From: Zunongwangia endophytica | Lineage (GTDB): Bacteria; Bacteroidota; Bacteroidia; Flavobacteriales; Flavobacteriaceae | DNA length: 64,000 nt | Assembly: GCF_030409505.1 (NCBI RefSeq) | Contig: NZ_JAUFPZ010000002.1 | Span: 3,799,001 to 3,863,000 of the forward strand | Direction of reading: 5' to 3' | Part shown: positions 20,469 to 29,047 of the stretch, in pieces | How the letters are laid out: each line of letters starts with the position of its first letter | How positions within the stretch are numbered: position 1 is the first letter of the stretch | Notes under the pieces: model-generated | What the model was told of the DNA's origin: nothing | Database searches by the model: none | What the model saw: only the letters and a program-made list of their open reading frames with translations | Position numbers and translations under genes: made by a program

Positions 20469-21983
20469 TTATAAGCCAAAACTTAGGGAGAACACCAAAC
20501 TAGAAAACTCTCTATCTATACTGGCTTTATTTGTTAATCCTGTTTGATATAATGATCTACTTTCTGAGAACTGCGTATTGGTATAAGCCGCATCAATTTT
20601 AAAAGCGCCAAAGCTATAGCCAATCCCTGCGGAATATCCATCTAAGTCACTCATAGTAACACCATCTTTGTATGGACTTTCTTCATATCTATAACCACCT
20701 CTTAAACTCCAGTTGTCTATTCTATATTCTCCACCAATTTTAATCGTAGAGACAGCTGTTAATTCATCTGAAATAAGATTGTTTTGGGTGATAAAATCTC
20801 CATCATTTTCCGGTCTAAATTCAGTGTTAGAATAATCCTTGTAACTATAATCAACACTTAATAGTCCCTGGCCACCAAGCACAACTGCCCCGCTAGCCGT
20901 TAGCTTTCCCGGTGTCTTCAAAGTATATTCAGGATAAATATTAACAACATCAGGATTTACAATAGTATTTTCGTTGAAAACGTCGCTATAAGAATTCAAT
21001 GATTGTGTGGTTTCTTCTCTAATATCATACCAGGTAGGCGTGTCATAAGTAGCCCCAATTCTAATGTTATCAGTAATCTTATAGATACCACCTAATTGTA
21101 CAGAAAAACCATCTCCATTTGTGCTTAAAGTATTTACGAAAGCGATCTCGTTTGTTTCACTACCATTGTTATTATTGGTTTCAAAATATCTCGTGGTTCT
21201 ATCGTAATTGATAAAATGACTGTTCAGGTTTACACCTAAATATAATTTCTTCTGAAACTCTGTAGCAAAGTTGAAAGAAATTTTACCATTAATACCGGTA
21301 GAAACATAATTGTAATTATTCTGAAATTGTCCTGGTGCAACAGAAGAATTGTAGGCGGTATTAGTTAAGTCATCACTTTCTGGGTTTATAACAAATGCCT
21401 GATAACCTAAAAGAGCCTGTTGTGCTCCAAAACCTTCATTTTCTCCTAAATAGGAATATAGATCGTCTACCGATTCATCATCATAAGGTATTAGAAGATC
21501 TAAAGGGACTCCTTGTGCATAGTCTAAAAAATATTGATCTATAGAACCGTTACTAGATCCAGAAGCCAAGAAAGCATCGTCAAAATTATTCTCTTCAGCA
21601 AAGTTTACACCGAAGCTAAATTTTGTAAAATCATTGTTAGTACTGTTAGAATTAAAAATAAGAACGAAACCAGCCTGACTTGCGTTAAAATCGCTGTTGT
21701 CGCTACTGCTGAAAGTGTTGTTAAAGCCTGTCGTGTTTTCTTTTGAAACATCAGAAAGTGTTAGTGTTACAGCGCTATTTAAGAAGACTGCTGAACTGGC
21801 CGGATTAATTGTAATAGCAGATATATCTCCACCAAGGGCTCCAAAAGCGCCACTCATCGCTTGGAATCTAGCTGTACCTTTAAGATTAGTGTGGGAATAT
21901 CTTAATGCATCAGTGATATCTTGTGCTTTCATTTGGCTGAAAGTCATTAGAGATAATACTGCAAAGGCTAAAATTTTTTTCAT
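20469..21983 (-). CDS. Outer membrane protein of the OmpP1/FadL transporter family
   Basis: 504-residue beta-barrel protein. A signal peptide (LSLMTFSQMKAQ) precedes the FadL-type N-terminal hatch region with ALRYS...ARFQAMSGAFGALGGDISAITINPASSAVF, the hallmark of this family in Bacteroidota. Alternating hydrophobic strands fill the rest, ending in the aromatic strand SLVFSLSFGL. FadL proteins take up hydrophobic molecules; the substrate here is unknown. Divergent -7 box CAAAATTA (TAATTTTG on the minus strand) at 22001-22008. Confidence 0.88.
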   Translation of the reverse strand: MKKILAFAVLSLMTFSQMKAQDITDALRYSHTNLKGTARFQAMSGAFGALGGDISAITINPASSAVFLNSAVTLTLSDVSKENTTGFNNTFSSSDNSDFNASQAGFVLIFNSNSTNNDFTKFSFGVNFAEENNFDDAFLASGSSNGSIDQYFLDYAQGVPLDLLIPYDDESVDDLYSYLGENEGFGAQQALLGYQAFVINPESDDLTNTAYNSSVAPGQFQNNYNYVSTGINGKISFNFATEFQKKLYLGVNLNSHFINYDRTTRYFETNNNNGSETNEIAFVNTLSTNGDGFSVQLGGIYKITDNIRIGATYDTPTWYDIREETTQSLNSYSDVFNENTIVNPDVVNIYPEYTLKTPGKLTASGAVVLGGQGLLSVDYSYKDYSNTEFRPENDGDFITQNNLISDELTAVSTIKIGGEYRIDNWSLRGGYRYEESPYKDGVTMSDLDGYSAGIGYSFGAFKIDAAYTNTQFSESRSLYQTGLTNKASIDREFSSLVFSLSFGL

Positions 21984-22000
21984 AATCTAGGTGTTATATT

Positions 22001-22008
22001 CAAAATTA
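22001..22008 (-). promoter_or_regulatory. Predicted -7 box of the FadL-like gene
   Basis: Minus strand TAATTTTG, a full TAnnTTTG match, 18 bases before the start codon. The -33 element is not evident. Confidence 0.45.
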
Positions 22009-22016
22009 GGCAATAA

Positions 22017-22049
22017 AATACCCTACAGCTTTGGGCTGTAAGGATATTT
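22017..22049 (-). terminator. Terminator after the Ser/Arg-rich lipoprotein gene
   Basis: On the minus strand, CCTTACAGC pairs with GCTGTAGGG followed by TATTTTATT. It lies just after the stop at 22067 and separates the gene from the FadL-like gene. Confidence 0.6.
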
Positions 22050-22066
22050 TAATATATAAGTTAGGC

Positions 22067-23233
22067 TTAACCTCTTCCGCCACGGCTACCGCGAGAACTT
22101 CCTCCTCTGGAAGAACCACCTGAAGATCTACTACTTGAAGACGAGCGGCTGCTAGAAGAACTACTTCTGCCTACAGAGCTTCTAGAACTTCTAGTTGGAG
22201 TAGATGATCTTACAGATCGTGTTCTACTAGGAGTAGAAGATCTGGTGTTGGTTTGATAAGATCTACTAGATCTTGTATTGCTATTGCTACTTCTGCTATA
22301 AGAATTTGACGATCTTCTGCTAGATCGGGTATAAACATTATTATCACTACGATCTGCAACTCGACTTCTTGCAGAAGAAGTTCTATTACCTCTTGAGCTA
22401 CGATCAGAACTTCTTATCTCACGAATTCTTCTGGAATATGAAGAATTACTTCTTGATCTGGTATTTGAGCTTTCTCTTCTATTAACTGCAGTACTATAAG
22501 AACTTCTAGATCCTCTACGAGAATTCATATAAGAATAGCGGTTGTCATTGTAATATCTTTGGTAGGTATTATAGTAACTACCTCCGTAATAGTGCCCATT
22601 CCATCTTCCATTGTAAAACCAAGGTTGATGAGCACCATATCCATAAGCCCAACCAGTTCCATAGTAAGGAGACCCCCAACCCCAATAAGGAGCGTTATAG
22701 AATGAACCAATCCATCCTGAACGATAACCGCGATAAAAGGGGTCATAAAAACCACCGCCCCATGAACCGTAAAATCCTCTATTCCAAAAACCTCCAATGT
22801 TATTATTATAGATGTTTATTGTAGTATCATCGGCATCACCTTGTCCCCATGGAGCGTAAGATCCATTATAGGCCATTTCTCCATTCTCGTTGTACATCTC
22901 TTCATCTTCAGTATAACCTGAATTAGAGGAATACGTGTCTATATCTGTAAAAACAGCATCTTCCTGCATGGCATCATCTAGCATTGCAGATTGCTGAGCG
23001 AACATATTTTTATAGTACGAATTTGCTTCATTAAGTTTTTCCTCTCGTTGCTCATTAGCACTTTGAGGTCTTTCATAACCAGTACGTGGACGGTCTACAG
23101 TTCTCGAAGATTCTCCGTAAATTCCATCGTTGTAACCTGAGTATTGGTAAGAACCACATGATGCTAACAATAGCAACAACACAGGTGTAATGAAAACAGA
23201 TGTTCTTTTGTGTAATTTAGTATTGCTTATCAT
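22067..23233 (-). CDS. Low-complexity lipoprotein, Tyr/Gly/Trp-rich centre and Ser/Arg-rich tail
   Basis: 388 residues in three parts. (1) A lipoprotein signal (LLLLLASCGSYQYSG) and an acidic region. (2) A Trp/Tyr/Gly-rich segment from about residue 130 to 245 with WNRGFYGSWGGGFYDPFYRG-type repeats. (3) From about residue 245 an almost pure Ser/Arg/Asn/Thr tail ending in SSRG and GGRG repeats, strongly basic. I recognise no enzymatic domain; comparable proteins are often mislabelled vitellogenin. A surface-anchored, nucleic-acid- or polysaccharide-binding or aggregating role is conceivable but not shown. Divergent from proS with a full -7 box at 23262-23269. Confidence 0.75.
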   Translation of the reverse strand: MISNTKLHKRTSVFITPVLLLLLASCGSYQYSGYNDGIYGESSRTVDRPRTGYERPQSANEQREEKLNEANSYYKNMFAQQSAMLDDAMQEDAVFTDIDTYSSNSGYTEDEEMYNENGEMAYNGSYAPWGQGDADDTTINIYNNNIGGFWNRGFYGSWGGGFYDPFYRGYRSGWIGSFYNAPYWGWGSPYYGTGWAYGYGAHQPWFYNGRWNGHYYGGSYYNTYQRYYNDNRYSYMNSRRGSRSSYSTAVNRRESSNTRSRSNSSYSRRIREIRSSDRSSRGNRTSSARSRVADRSDNNVYTRSSRRSSNSYSRSSNSNTRSSRSYQTNTRSSTPSRTRSVRSSTPTRSSRSSVGRSSSSSSRSSSSSRSSGGSSRGGSSRGSRGGRG

Positions 23234-23261
23234 TAGCGAGTTATTTAATTGTTGAACATTA

Positions 23262-23288
23262 CAAATTTAGTTAGTTTTGCGCTAACAA
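23262..23288 (-). promoter_or_regulatory. Predicted promoter of the Ser/Arg-rich lipoprotein gene
   Basis: Minus strand TAAATTTG at 23269-23262 with TTTTG ending at 23286 upstream (16-base spacer, slightly short). Confidence 0.45.
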
Positions 23289-23341
23289 AATAAGTTTATA
23301 TTGTATACTTTAAAATACAATATTTATGCCAAAAAAAGATA

Positions 23342-24820
23342 ATGGGTAAGAATTTAACTAGCAGAGCGCAAGACTATTCGAAGTGGTACAACGAACTTGT
23401 TGTAAAAGCAGATTTAGCTGAGAATTCAGCGGTTAGAGGTTGCATGGTAATTAAACCATACGGCTATGCAATATGGGAAAAAATGCAGGCTGAATTAGAT
23501 AGAATGTTTAAAGAAACAGGACATCAAAATGCCTATTTTCCTCTTTTTGTCCCCAAAAGCCTTTTTGAAGCTGAGGAGAAAAATGCTGAAGGATTCGCCA
23601 AAGAATGTGCGGTGGTAACACATTATCGACTAAAGAACGATGAGGAAAACAAAGGAAAGCTAATCGTAGATCCTGAAGCTAAGTTAGAGGAAGAGCTTGT
23701 GGTTAGACCTACTTCAGAAGCGGTTATCTGGAATACGTATAAAAATTGGGTACAGTCCTATAGAGACTTACCTATTCTTATAAATCAGTGGGCGAACGTT
23801 GTTCGTTGGGAAATGAGAACACGTTTGTTTCTTAGAACATCAGAGTTTTTGTGGCAAGAAGGTCATACGGCTCATGCTACTAAAAAGGAAGCACTTGTAG
23901 AGACAAAGCAAATGAATGATATCTATGCTGAGTTTGCTGAAAATTTTATGGCTACTCCTGTGATTAAAGGAGCGAAAACAGCGAACGAACGTTTTGCCGG
24001 GGCGGTAGAAACATATTGTATAGAAGCTTTAATGCAGGATGGTAAAGCATTGCAAGCTGGTACCTCTCACTTTTTAGGACAGAACTTCGCCAAAGCTTTT
24101 GATGTGAAATTCGCAACTAAAGAAGGAGGTCTGGAACATGTTTGGGCAACTTCCTGGGGAGTTTCAACTCGTTTGATGGGAGCCTTGATTATGACGCATA
24201 GTGATGATAAAGGTTTAGTATTACCTCCAAAGCTGGCGCCAATTCAGGTAGTGATTGTTCCTATTTATAAAAATGAAGAACAATTAGATCAAATTTCAGA
24301 AGTAGCTAATCAATTAGTAAAAGATCTACGAGCTAGAGGGGTGTCGGTTAAATTTGATAATCGAGATACGCAGAAACCGGGATGGAAATTTGCGCAATAC
24401 GAGTTGCAAGGTGTTCCAGTACGTTTAGCTATTGGGCCTAAAGATTTAGAGAAAGGAACTGTAGAGCTTGCAAGAAGAGATACGCTTACCAAGGAGTTTG
24501 TGCAGATGGATGGTGTTGTAGATAAAGTACCAGCTTTAATGGAGGAAATTCAGGATACATTATTTAATAAGGCACGAAACTTCCGTGATGAGCATATTAC
24601 GAAAGTAGATAGCTTTGATGAGTTTAAAAAGGTGCTAAAAGATAAGGGTGGTTTTATATCAGCGCACTGGGATGGATCCCCAGAAACCGAAAATAAAATT
24701 AAAAGCTTAACAAAAGCGACAATTAGATGTGTGCCTTTCGAAAGAGAAGAAGAAGCCGGAACCTGCGTTTTAACAGGGGAACCTTCTAAAGGACGAGTGC
24801 TTTTTGCGAAAGCTTATTAA
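23342..24820 (+). CDS. proS: Prolyl-tRNA synthetase, archaeal/eukaryotic-like type (ProS type 3)
   Basis: Class II synthetase charging tRNA-Pro. Seen: [20 protein letters not shown], motif 2 [15 protein letters not shown] then [25 protein letters not shown], and the anticodon-binding domain with [12 protein letters not shown]. The 492-residue protein lacks the long editing insertion of standard bacterial ProRS, which marks the type 3 form usual in Bacteroidota. A 7-codon reading frame (ATG at 23326) overlaps the proS start and ends at 23349. Confidence 0.97.
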   Translation: MGKNLTSRAQDYSKWYNELVVKADLAENSAVRGCMVIKPYGYAIWEKMQAELDRMFKETGHQNAYFPLFVPKSLFEAEEKNAEGFAKECAVVTHYRLKNDEENKGKLIVDPEAKLEEELVVRPTSEAVIWNTYKNWVQSYRDLPILINQWANVVRWEMRTRLFLRTSEFLWQEGHTAHATKKEALVETKQMNDIYAEFAENFMATPVIKGAKTANERFAGAVETYCIEALMQDGKALQAGTSHFLGQNFAKAFDVKFATKEGGLEHVWATSWGVSTRLMGALIMTHSDDKGLVLPPKLAPIQVVIVPIYKNEEQLDQISEVANQLVKDLRARGVSVKFDNRDTQKPGWKFAQYELQGVPVRLAIGPKDLEKGTVELARRDTLTKEFVQMDGVVDKVPALMEEIQDTLFNKARNFRDEHITKVDSFDEFKKVLKDKGGFISAHWDGSPETENKIKSLTKATIRCVPFEREEEAGTCVLTGEPSKGRVLFAKAY

Positions 24821-24847
24821 ATTTTTTGAATTTTTTTCGCGGAACAT

Positions 24848-24877
24848 TTGCGGCATTTAAAAAAAGTTGTATTTTTG
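24848..24877 (+). promoter_or_regulatory. Predicted promoter of the tRNA-Glu/rpsT unit
   Basis: TATTTTTG at 24870-24877 with TTG at 24848-24850 and a 19-base spacer; the first tRNA starts 28 bases after the box. Confidence 0.65.
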
Positions 24878-24904
24878 CATCCGCAATTGAAACAAAAAAT
24901 TGTT

Positions 24905-24976
24905 GGTCCGTTCGTCTAGGGGTTAGGACGCCAGGTTTTCATCCTGGTAACAGGGGTTCGATTCCCCTACGGACTA
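24905..24976 (+). tRNA. tRNA-Glu (anticodon TTC), copy 1
   Basis: 72 bases folding as a cloverleaf: acceptor GGTCCGT/ACGGACT (G1-U72 wobble) with discriminator A, anticodon stem CCAGG/CCTGG with loop TTTTCAT, and T arm GGGGT-TCGATTC-CCCTA. The CCA end is not encoded. Identical to copy 2. Confidence 0.96.
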
Positions 24977-25041
24977 CTAAAACAACACTAATGTTCGTGT
25001 TGTAGTAAAGCCTTAAATGGCATGAAATTTTAAGAATATTT

Positions 25042-25113
25042 GGTCCGTTCGTCTAGGGGTTAGGACGCCAGGTTTTCATCCTGGTAACAGGGGTTCGATT
25101 CCCCTACGGACTA
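25042..25113 (+). tRNA. tRNA-Glu (anticodon TTC), copy 2
   Basis: Identical in all 72 bases to copy 1 and separated from it by 65 bases that contain no promoter box, so both are probably cut from one transcript. rpsT begins 30 bases downstream. Confidence 0.96.
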
Positions 25114-25142
25114 CTTTTAAAGAATTAATTAAATAATTTGTA

Positions 25143-25394
25143 ATGGCAAATCATAAGTCAGCGTTAAAGAGAATCCGTAGCAACGAGGCTAAAAGGCTTA
25201 GGAACCGCTATCAGCATAAAACTACTAGAAACGCAATCAAAAAATTGCGTGAAACTGAGGATAAAAAAGAAGCTGAAGCTCTTTATCCTTCTGTAGCTTC
25301 TATGATTGATAAGTTAGCTAAAAAGAACGTAATACACACAAATAAAGCTTCTAACTTAAAGTCTAAGCTAGCTAAACACGTAGCTGCACTTTAA
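25143..25394 (+). CDS. rpsT: 30S ribosomal protein S20
   Basis: 83-residue basic protein that binds 16S rRNA early in small-subunit assembly. The S20 block is clear: [21 protein letters not shown] at the start (no more than the first helix), then [20 protein letters not shown]. It follows the two tRNA-Glu genes by 30 bases with no promoter box of its own visible, so it is probably co-transcribed with them and released by tRNA processing. Confidence 0.98.
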   Translation: MANHKSALKRIRSNEAKRLRNRYQHKTTRNAIKKLRETEDKKEAEALYPSVASMIDKLAKKNVIHTNKASNLKSKLAKHVAAL

Positions 25395-25429
25395 TTTAGG
25401 ATTATTTATAAGTGTTCAATTTATAGAGG

Positions 25430-25460
25430 AATGCTCTCTTTATTAGGGAGCATTTTTTTT
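25430..25460 (+). terminator. Terminator after rpsT
   Basis: ATGCTCTCT pairs with AGGGAGCAT (one G-U) and is followed by eight Ts. Confidence 0.9.
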
Positions 25461-25479
25461 ATTCTTAGGCTTTAAGGAA

Positions 25480-25517
25480 AAAATAAAGCTCCTTCGTTAA
25501 TTTCGAAGGAGCTTTTG
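25480..25517 (-). terminator. Terminator after glsA
   Basis: Perfect stem AAAGCTCCTTCG/CGAAGGAGCTTT; the minus strand continues into an interrupted T run (TTATTTTTT). It lies 20 bases after the glsA stop. Confidence 0.85.
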
Positions 25518-25536
25518 TTGTTTTCAGTAACTAAAA

Positions 25537-26454
25537 TTAGAAAACCGATAAGCCTGTTAAAGTAGTAAGTCTTTCTAAAGCTTTCATTCCTAATTCAGAG
25601 TTTCCTTTTTTGTTCAATACAGGGCTCCATACAGCTACAGAATATTGTTGAGGATGGATTGCAGCAATACCGCCACCAACGCCACTCTTTCCCGGTAGGC
25701 CAACCTCAAAACTAAATTCTCCCGATTCGTCATAGAATCCGCAGGTCTGCATCAATGCGTTCAGTCGTTTTACCGTACTGGGATTTAAAACCTGTTCTCC
25801 TGTGCGTAGAATCTGGCCTTTATTCGCGTAAAGCATAAATGCCTTTGCCAGAGTTTTGCAAGACATGCTTAGCGAACAAGAATAGAAATAAAAGTCTATA
25901 ATTTTATCAACGTCACATTTAATATTTCCCAGCGCTTTCATGTAATTAACTAAAGCTATATTTCTATATCCCGAAGAAAGTTCAGATTGTGCAACTTTCT
26001 CGTCGTATTCAATATCCTCTTCTCCAGTAATCTTTCTTACAAAATCTAAAAGTTCTTGTTTTGGATCATCTAAAATATCAACTAGAATGTCGCAAATTAC
26101 CAGCGCACCTGAATTAATAAATGGATTTCTTGGAACTCCTCGATCCTGTTCCAGTTGCATTAACGAATTAAATGGATTTCCGGAAGGTTCTACATGAACC
26201 CTTTCCCAAACCTTACTTCCTAGATTACGAATTGCAAGTGATAAGGTGAAAACTTTACTGATGGACTGTATCGAAAATTTTTCTTCATGATCTCCAAAAC
26301 CATAAATCTCGCTTTCACTTCTATAAAGATGCATGCCAAACTTTTTAGGGTCTACCTTGGCAAGTTCAGGAATATAGGCGGCTACTTTTCCTTTTACATC
26401 TCTGTAGCTCATTTCTTCCTGAATCGTATTCAATATATCTTTATAATCTATCAT
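25537..26454 (-). CDS. glsA: Glutaminase
   Basis: Hydrolyses glutamine to glutamate and ammonia; beta-lactamase-like fold. Seen: nucleophile motif SISKVF (SxxK), the substrate loop NPFINSGALV with catalytic-region Asn, SELSSGYRNIALVNYMK, and the GLPGKSGVGGGI segment near the C-terminus. 305 residues is the usual GlsA size. Its ATG overlaps the pepE stop by one base (TAATG), so translation is probably coupled; both genes share the promoter upstream of pepE. Confidence 0.96.
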   Translation of the reverse strand: MIDYKDILNTIQEEMSYRDVKGKVAAYIPELAKVDPKKFGMHLYRSESEIYGFGDHEEKFSIQSISKVFTLSLAIRNLGSKVWERVHVEPSGNPFNSLMQLEQDRGVPRNPFINSGALVICDILVDILDDPKQELLDFVRKITGEEDIEYDEKVAQSELSSGYRNIALVNYMKALGNIKCDVDKIIDFYFYSCSLSMSCKTLAKAFMLYANKGQILRTGEQVLNPSTVKRLNALMQTCGFYDESGEFSFEVGLPGKSGVGGGIAAIHPQQYSVAVWSPVLNKKGNSELGMKALERLTTLTGLSVF

Positions 26455-27161
26455 TAATTGAGATGTGTTAAGGTTGTATTTGGTTCTACTTCGTAAGCTT
26501 CCTTATTGCATTCGAAAATTCTGGCAGAGAGTTGCCCCTTAAGAGTGATTTCATTACCATCTAATTCTAACCAACTTCCTTCGCGAAGGCCAACTACAGG
26601 TTGCGTATTTATACGATGAAATTCTTTAATTCTGGTCTCTCTTGTTTCTCCTTTGTGCGTCGAATTAGTATCTGGATCGAGATAGTGTGGATTGATGTTG
26701 AAAGGAACAAAGCCCAGTGTTTTAAACGATTTTGGCTGAATTATAGGCATATCATTGGTAGTGCCCATAGTTAAGCCGGTAATATTAGTTCCCGCACTTG
26801 TGCCCATATAAGGGGTTCCATACAATACAACCTGGCGCAAGGTTTCCATTATTCCGTTACGATATAACTCGCTAACCAATAAAAAAGTATTCCCGCCACC
26901 AGTAAAAATGCCATCAGCATTCTTTAGAGCATCCAAAGGTTTTTCAAATTCATGAATTCCTCTAAGATCAAGATTTGCCTTTTTAAATGCCTGTTTTGCT
27001 TTTTTCGTATAGTCATCATGGCTAATTCCGCCAGGTCTTGCGTAGGGTATAAATAGTATCTCTTTATTACTTCCGTAGAGATTATTTAAGTGCGGAAGTA
27101 AATATGATAAGTAATCTTCTCCGTGCAAAGTTGATGTGCTGGCGAGTATTGCTTTTTTCAT
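26454..27161 (-). CDS. pepE: Dipeptidase E (peptidase family S51)
   Basis: Serine dipeptidase specific for N-terminal aspartyl dipeptides. The nucleophile lies in MGTSAGTNITG, with the S51 pattern TNDMPIIQP after it and a likely catalytic His in NINPHYLDPD. I chose ATG 27161 (235 residues) because it begins the conserved MKKAILASTSTLHG strand, and the -7 box at 27176-27183 lies upstream of it but downstream of the longer frame's start at 27206. First gene of the pepE-glsA pair, consistent with release of Asp/Glu from peptides. Confidence 0.93.
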   Translation of the reverse strand: MKKAILASTSTLHGEDYLSYLLPHLNNLYGSNKEILFIPYARPGGISHDDYTKKAKQAFKKANLDLRGIHEFEKPLDALKNADGIFTGGGNTFLLVSELYRNGIMETLRQVVLYGTPYMGTSAGTNITGLTMGTTNDMPIIQPKSFKTLGFVPFNINPHYLDPDTNSTHKGETRETRIKEFHRINTQPVVGLREGSWLELDGNEITLKGQLSARIFECNKEAYEVEPNTTLTHLN

Positions 27162-27175
27162 TTTCTTATTTTTAG

Positions 27176-27183
27176 CAAAAGTA
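27176..27183 (-). promoter_or_regulatory. Predicted -7 box of pepE-glsA
   Basis: Minus strand TACTTTTG, a full TAnnTTTG match, 14 bases before the chosen pepE ATG; it argues against the upstream alternative start. Confidence 0.5.
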
Positions 27184-27274
27184 GATAGAAAAGAGTCTTT
27201 TAACAAAAGTTTACAGGCGTCATATCACTAATATTCATGGAGGATTCATTATTTTTAGGTAAAGCCTTCAAACC

Positions 27275-28084
27275 ATGATCCGAAAACTATCATTTTTAAT
27301 TTTATTTATTTCAGCAACTATTTTTGCACAGGATAATCGTATCCAAATTAGTGGGGGGATAGACGTTCCCGAAACGGATGAGCCCGACGGAATAACTATT
27401 TTTAATGAGTCGACCAGTAGAGGAACTATTTCTAATAAAATAGGACAGTTTCAAATTAATGCGGGTTTGAACGACCGTTTGGTGTTTTCCTCGCTTCAGT
27501 TTGAACAATTTTCAGTACGTGTTACAGAAGATATGCTAGAATCTGGTATACTGAATGTGGCTGTAAATGTAGCAGTAAACGAACTACCGGAAGTAAATGT
27601 CGTTAAAGGAAATCTTACAGGATCGGTGCGTGTAGATGTGAACCGAATAAAAGTAACACCGGCTCAGTTACCAGATACCGATGCTGACCGCTTAGAAACA
27701 CCAAAAATTGCAACGCCATATAGCTATCCTATTCGCAATCAGGCCGAATTATCTAGTAGAACATATATGGTAAATGGGCTTAATCTTATTAATGTTTTTA
27801 AGGTAATTACCGGTAAATACGGTGAAGAGGAGACTAATTATAGAGTAATACCTTATAACGAGTTAGATGATGAAATTAAAGAAATGTATAGTAATGATTT
27901 CTTTAAAGAAACTCTAGATTTAGAAGCAGATCAGGTAAATGCCTTTGTGTTTTTTGCAGCCGATAATGGTTTGAATGGACAAATGCTTTCTGAAGAAAAC
28001 GACTTAGATATTATTCAATTTTTAGTAGAACAGCGCCAAGCTTATCAGTCGCATTTAAATACTGATGTTGAAAAACTAGATTAA
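27275..28084 (+). CDS. CarboxypepD_reg-like domain protein, paralogue 1 of 4
   Basis: 269 residues with a signal peptide (LILFISATIFAQ). The N-terminal beta-sandwich has the pattern of the carboxypeptidase regulatory-like fold found at the front of TonB-dependent receptors: ITIFNESTSRGTISNKIGQFQI, then RLVFSSLQFEQFSV. The C-terminal half has no known motif but shares a helix with its neighbours (AFVFFAADNG...IIQFLVEQRQ). It is the most divergent of four tandem copies upstream of a DUF6702 gene and an M1 peptidase gene. Function unknown; it is not a receptor because no barrel follows. Confidence 0.8.
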   Translation: MIRKLSFLILFISATIFAQDNRIQISGGIDVPETDEPDGITIFNESTSRGTISNKIGQFQINAGLNDRLVFSSLQFEQFSVRVTEDMLESGILNVAVNVAVNELPEVNVVKGNLTGSVRVDVNRIKVTPAQLPDTDADRLETPKIATPYSYPIRNQAELSSRTYMVNGLNLINVFKVITGKYGEEETNYRVIPYNELDDEIKEMYSNDFFKETLDLEADQVNAFVFFAADNGLNGQMLSEENDLDIIQFLVEQRQAYQSHLNTDVEKLD

Positions 28085-28216
28085 TTTTTTGTTCTCCAAA
28101 TGTAATTTCTGAAGGAAATAGTAGTTATCTAATTAAGAATCATCATTAAATCCCAGCGATCTGAGAAGCATCAATGGGATAAATTTCTTGTTTATTTTCA
28201 TCAATCAATTTGTTCC

Positions 28217-29032
28217 TTGCGTTACTTAATTTCAATTATATTTTTATTTGGTATAATTCATTCGACTTGCTCCCAATCTAAAGTTATCCACGGTAGCGTT
28301 ATTGCAGATTCCTTAGATTCGAGTTTGATCAATATCGTGAATGTATCCGCAAGTCGGGGAACTTCTAGTGAGGCAACAGGAAAGTTTACGATAAACGCTT
28401 CAGTATACGACACTATCTTATTTTCTTCTGTTCAGTATAAAAAGAAAACCGTAGTTATTACTTCAGAAGTATACAAAAATGCTTTTCTCGAAGTCTATTT
28501 AGAAGCTGCAATAAATCTTTTAGATGAAGTTAAACTTCCAAATCTCTCTGGTAATTTAGCGTCAGATTTAGAAAACATGCCAATAAATGACAAATATGCG
28601 CTAAAAGCGCCAATGTCATTAAAAATGCCGCTTAGTCACGAAGAGAAAATGCTTTATACTGCTACAACTGGTCCTGGAGGTTCTCGATTTAAATGGTATG
28701 CAATCTTTTTAGGTAGTGTTCCTTTAGATCCTATAATTAATGGTTTGAGCGGTAGAACAAAAATGCTTAAAAAGCTGAATAAAAATGTAAAGGAGCAAAA
28801 TGCTTTAGAAACCCAATTAGACTTACATAGAACATATCTTCTTACAAAGTGTCACTTAGAAGAGTCGCAATTATTTCTATTTTTGAATTTCTGCTTTTCT
28901 AAGCCAGAGTATATAGAAATACTTGCTGCTAATAATAAATTAAGATTATTGGAGTTTTATAAGAAGGAATCTAAGAATTTTCTCAAAAACTTAAAAGAAA
29001 AGGTTGTTGATGATAGCTTAAAATCATATTAA
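28217..29032 (+). CDS. CarboxypepD_reg-like domain protein, paralogue 2 of 4
   Basis: 271 residues starting at TTG 28217, which opens the signal peptide (IIFLFGIIHSTCSQ); no in-frame ATG is available nearby. The regulatory-like domain has INIVNVSASRGTSSEATGKF and ILFSSVQYKKKTVVIT, closely matching copies 3 and 4. The C-terminal half ends with LFLFLNFCFSKPEYIEIL and a Lys-rich helix. It lies 132 bases after copy 1 and 15 bases before copy 3, so copies 2-4 look like one transcript. Confidence 0.78.
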   Translation: MRYLISIIFLFGIIHSTCSQSKVIHGSVIADSLDSSLINIVNVSASRGTSSEATGKFTINASVYDTILFSSVQYKKKTVVITSEVYKNAFLEVYLEAAINLLDEVKLPNLSGNLASDLENMPINDKYALKAPMSLKMPLSHEEKMLYTATTGPGGSRFKWYAIFLGSVPLDPIINGLSGRTKMLKKLNKNVKEQNALETQLDLHRTYLLTKCHLEESQLFLFLNFCFSKPEYIEILAANNKLRLLEFYKKESKNFLKNLKEKVVDDSLKSY

Positions 29033-29047
29033 TCTAAAAAATCTTTA

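Noticed and set aside
24905..25113. The two tRNA-Glu repeats as a pair of phage or island attachment sites
   Set aside because: Only 65 bases lie between them and the repeat ends at the tRNA boundary; no integrase nearby. A simple tandem duplication explains it.
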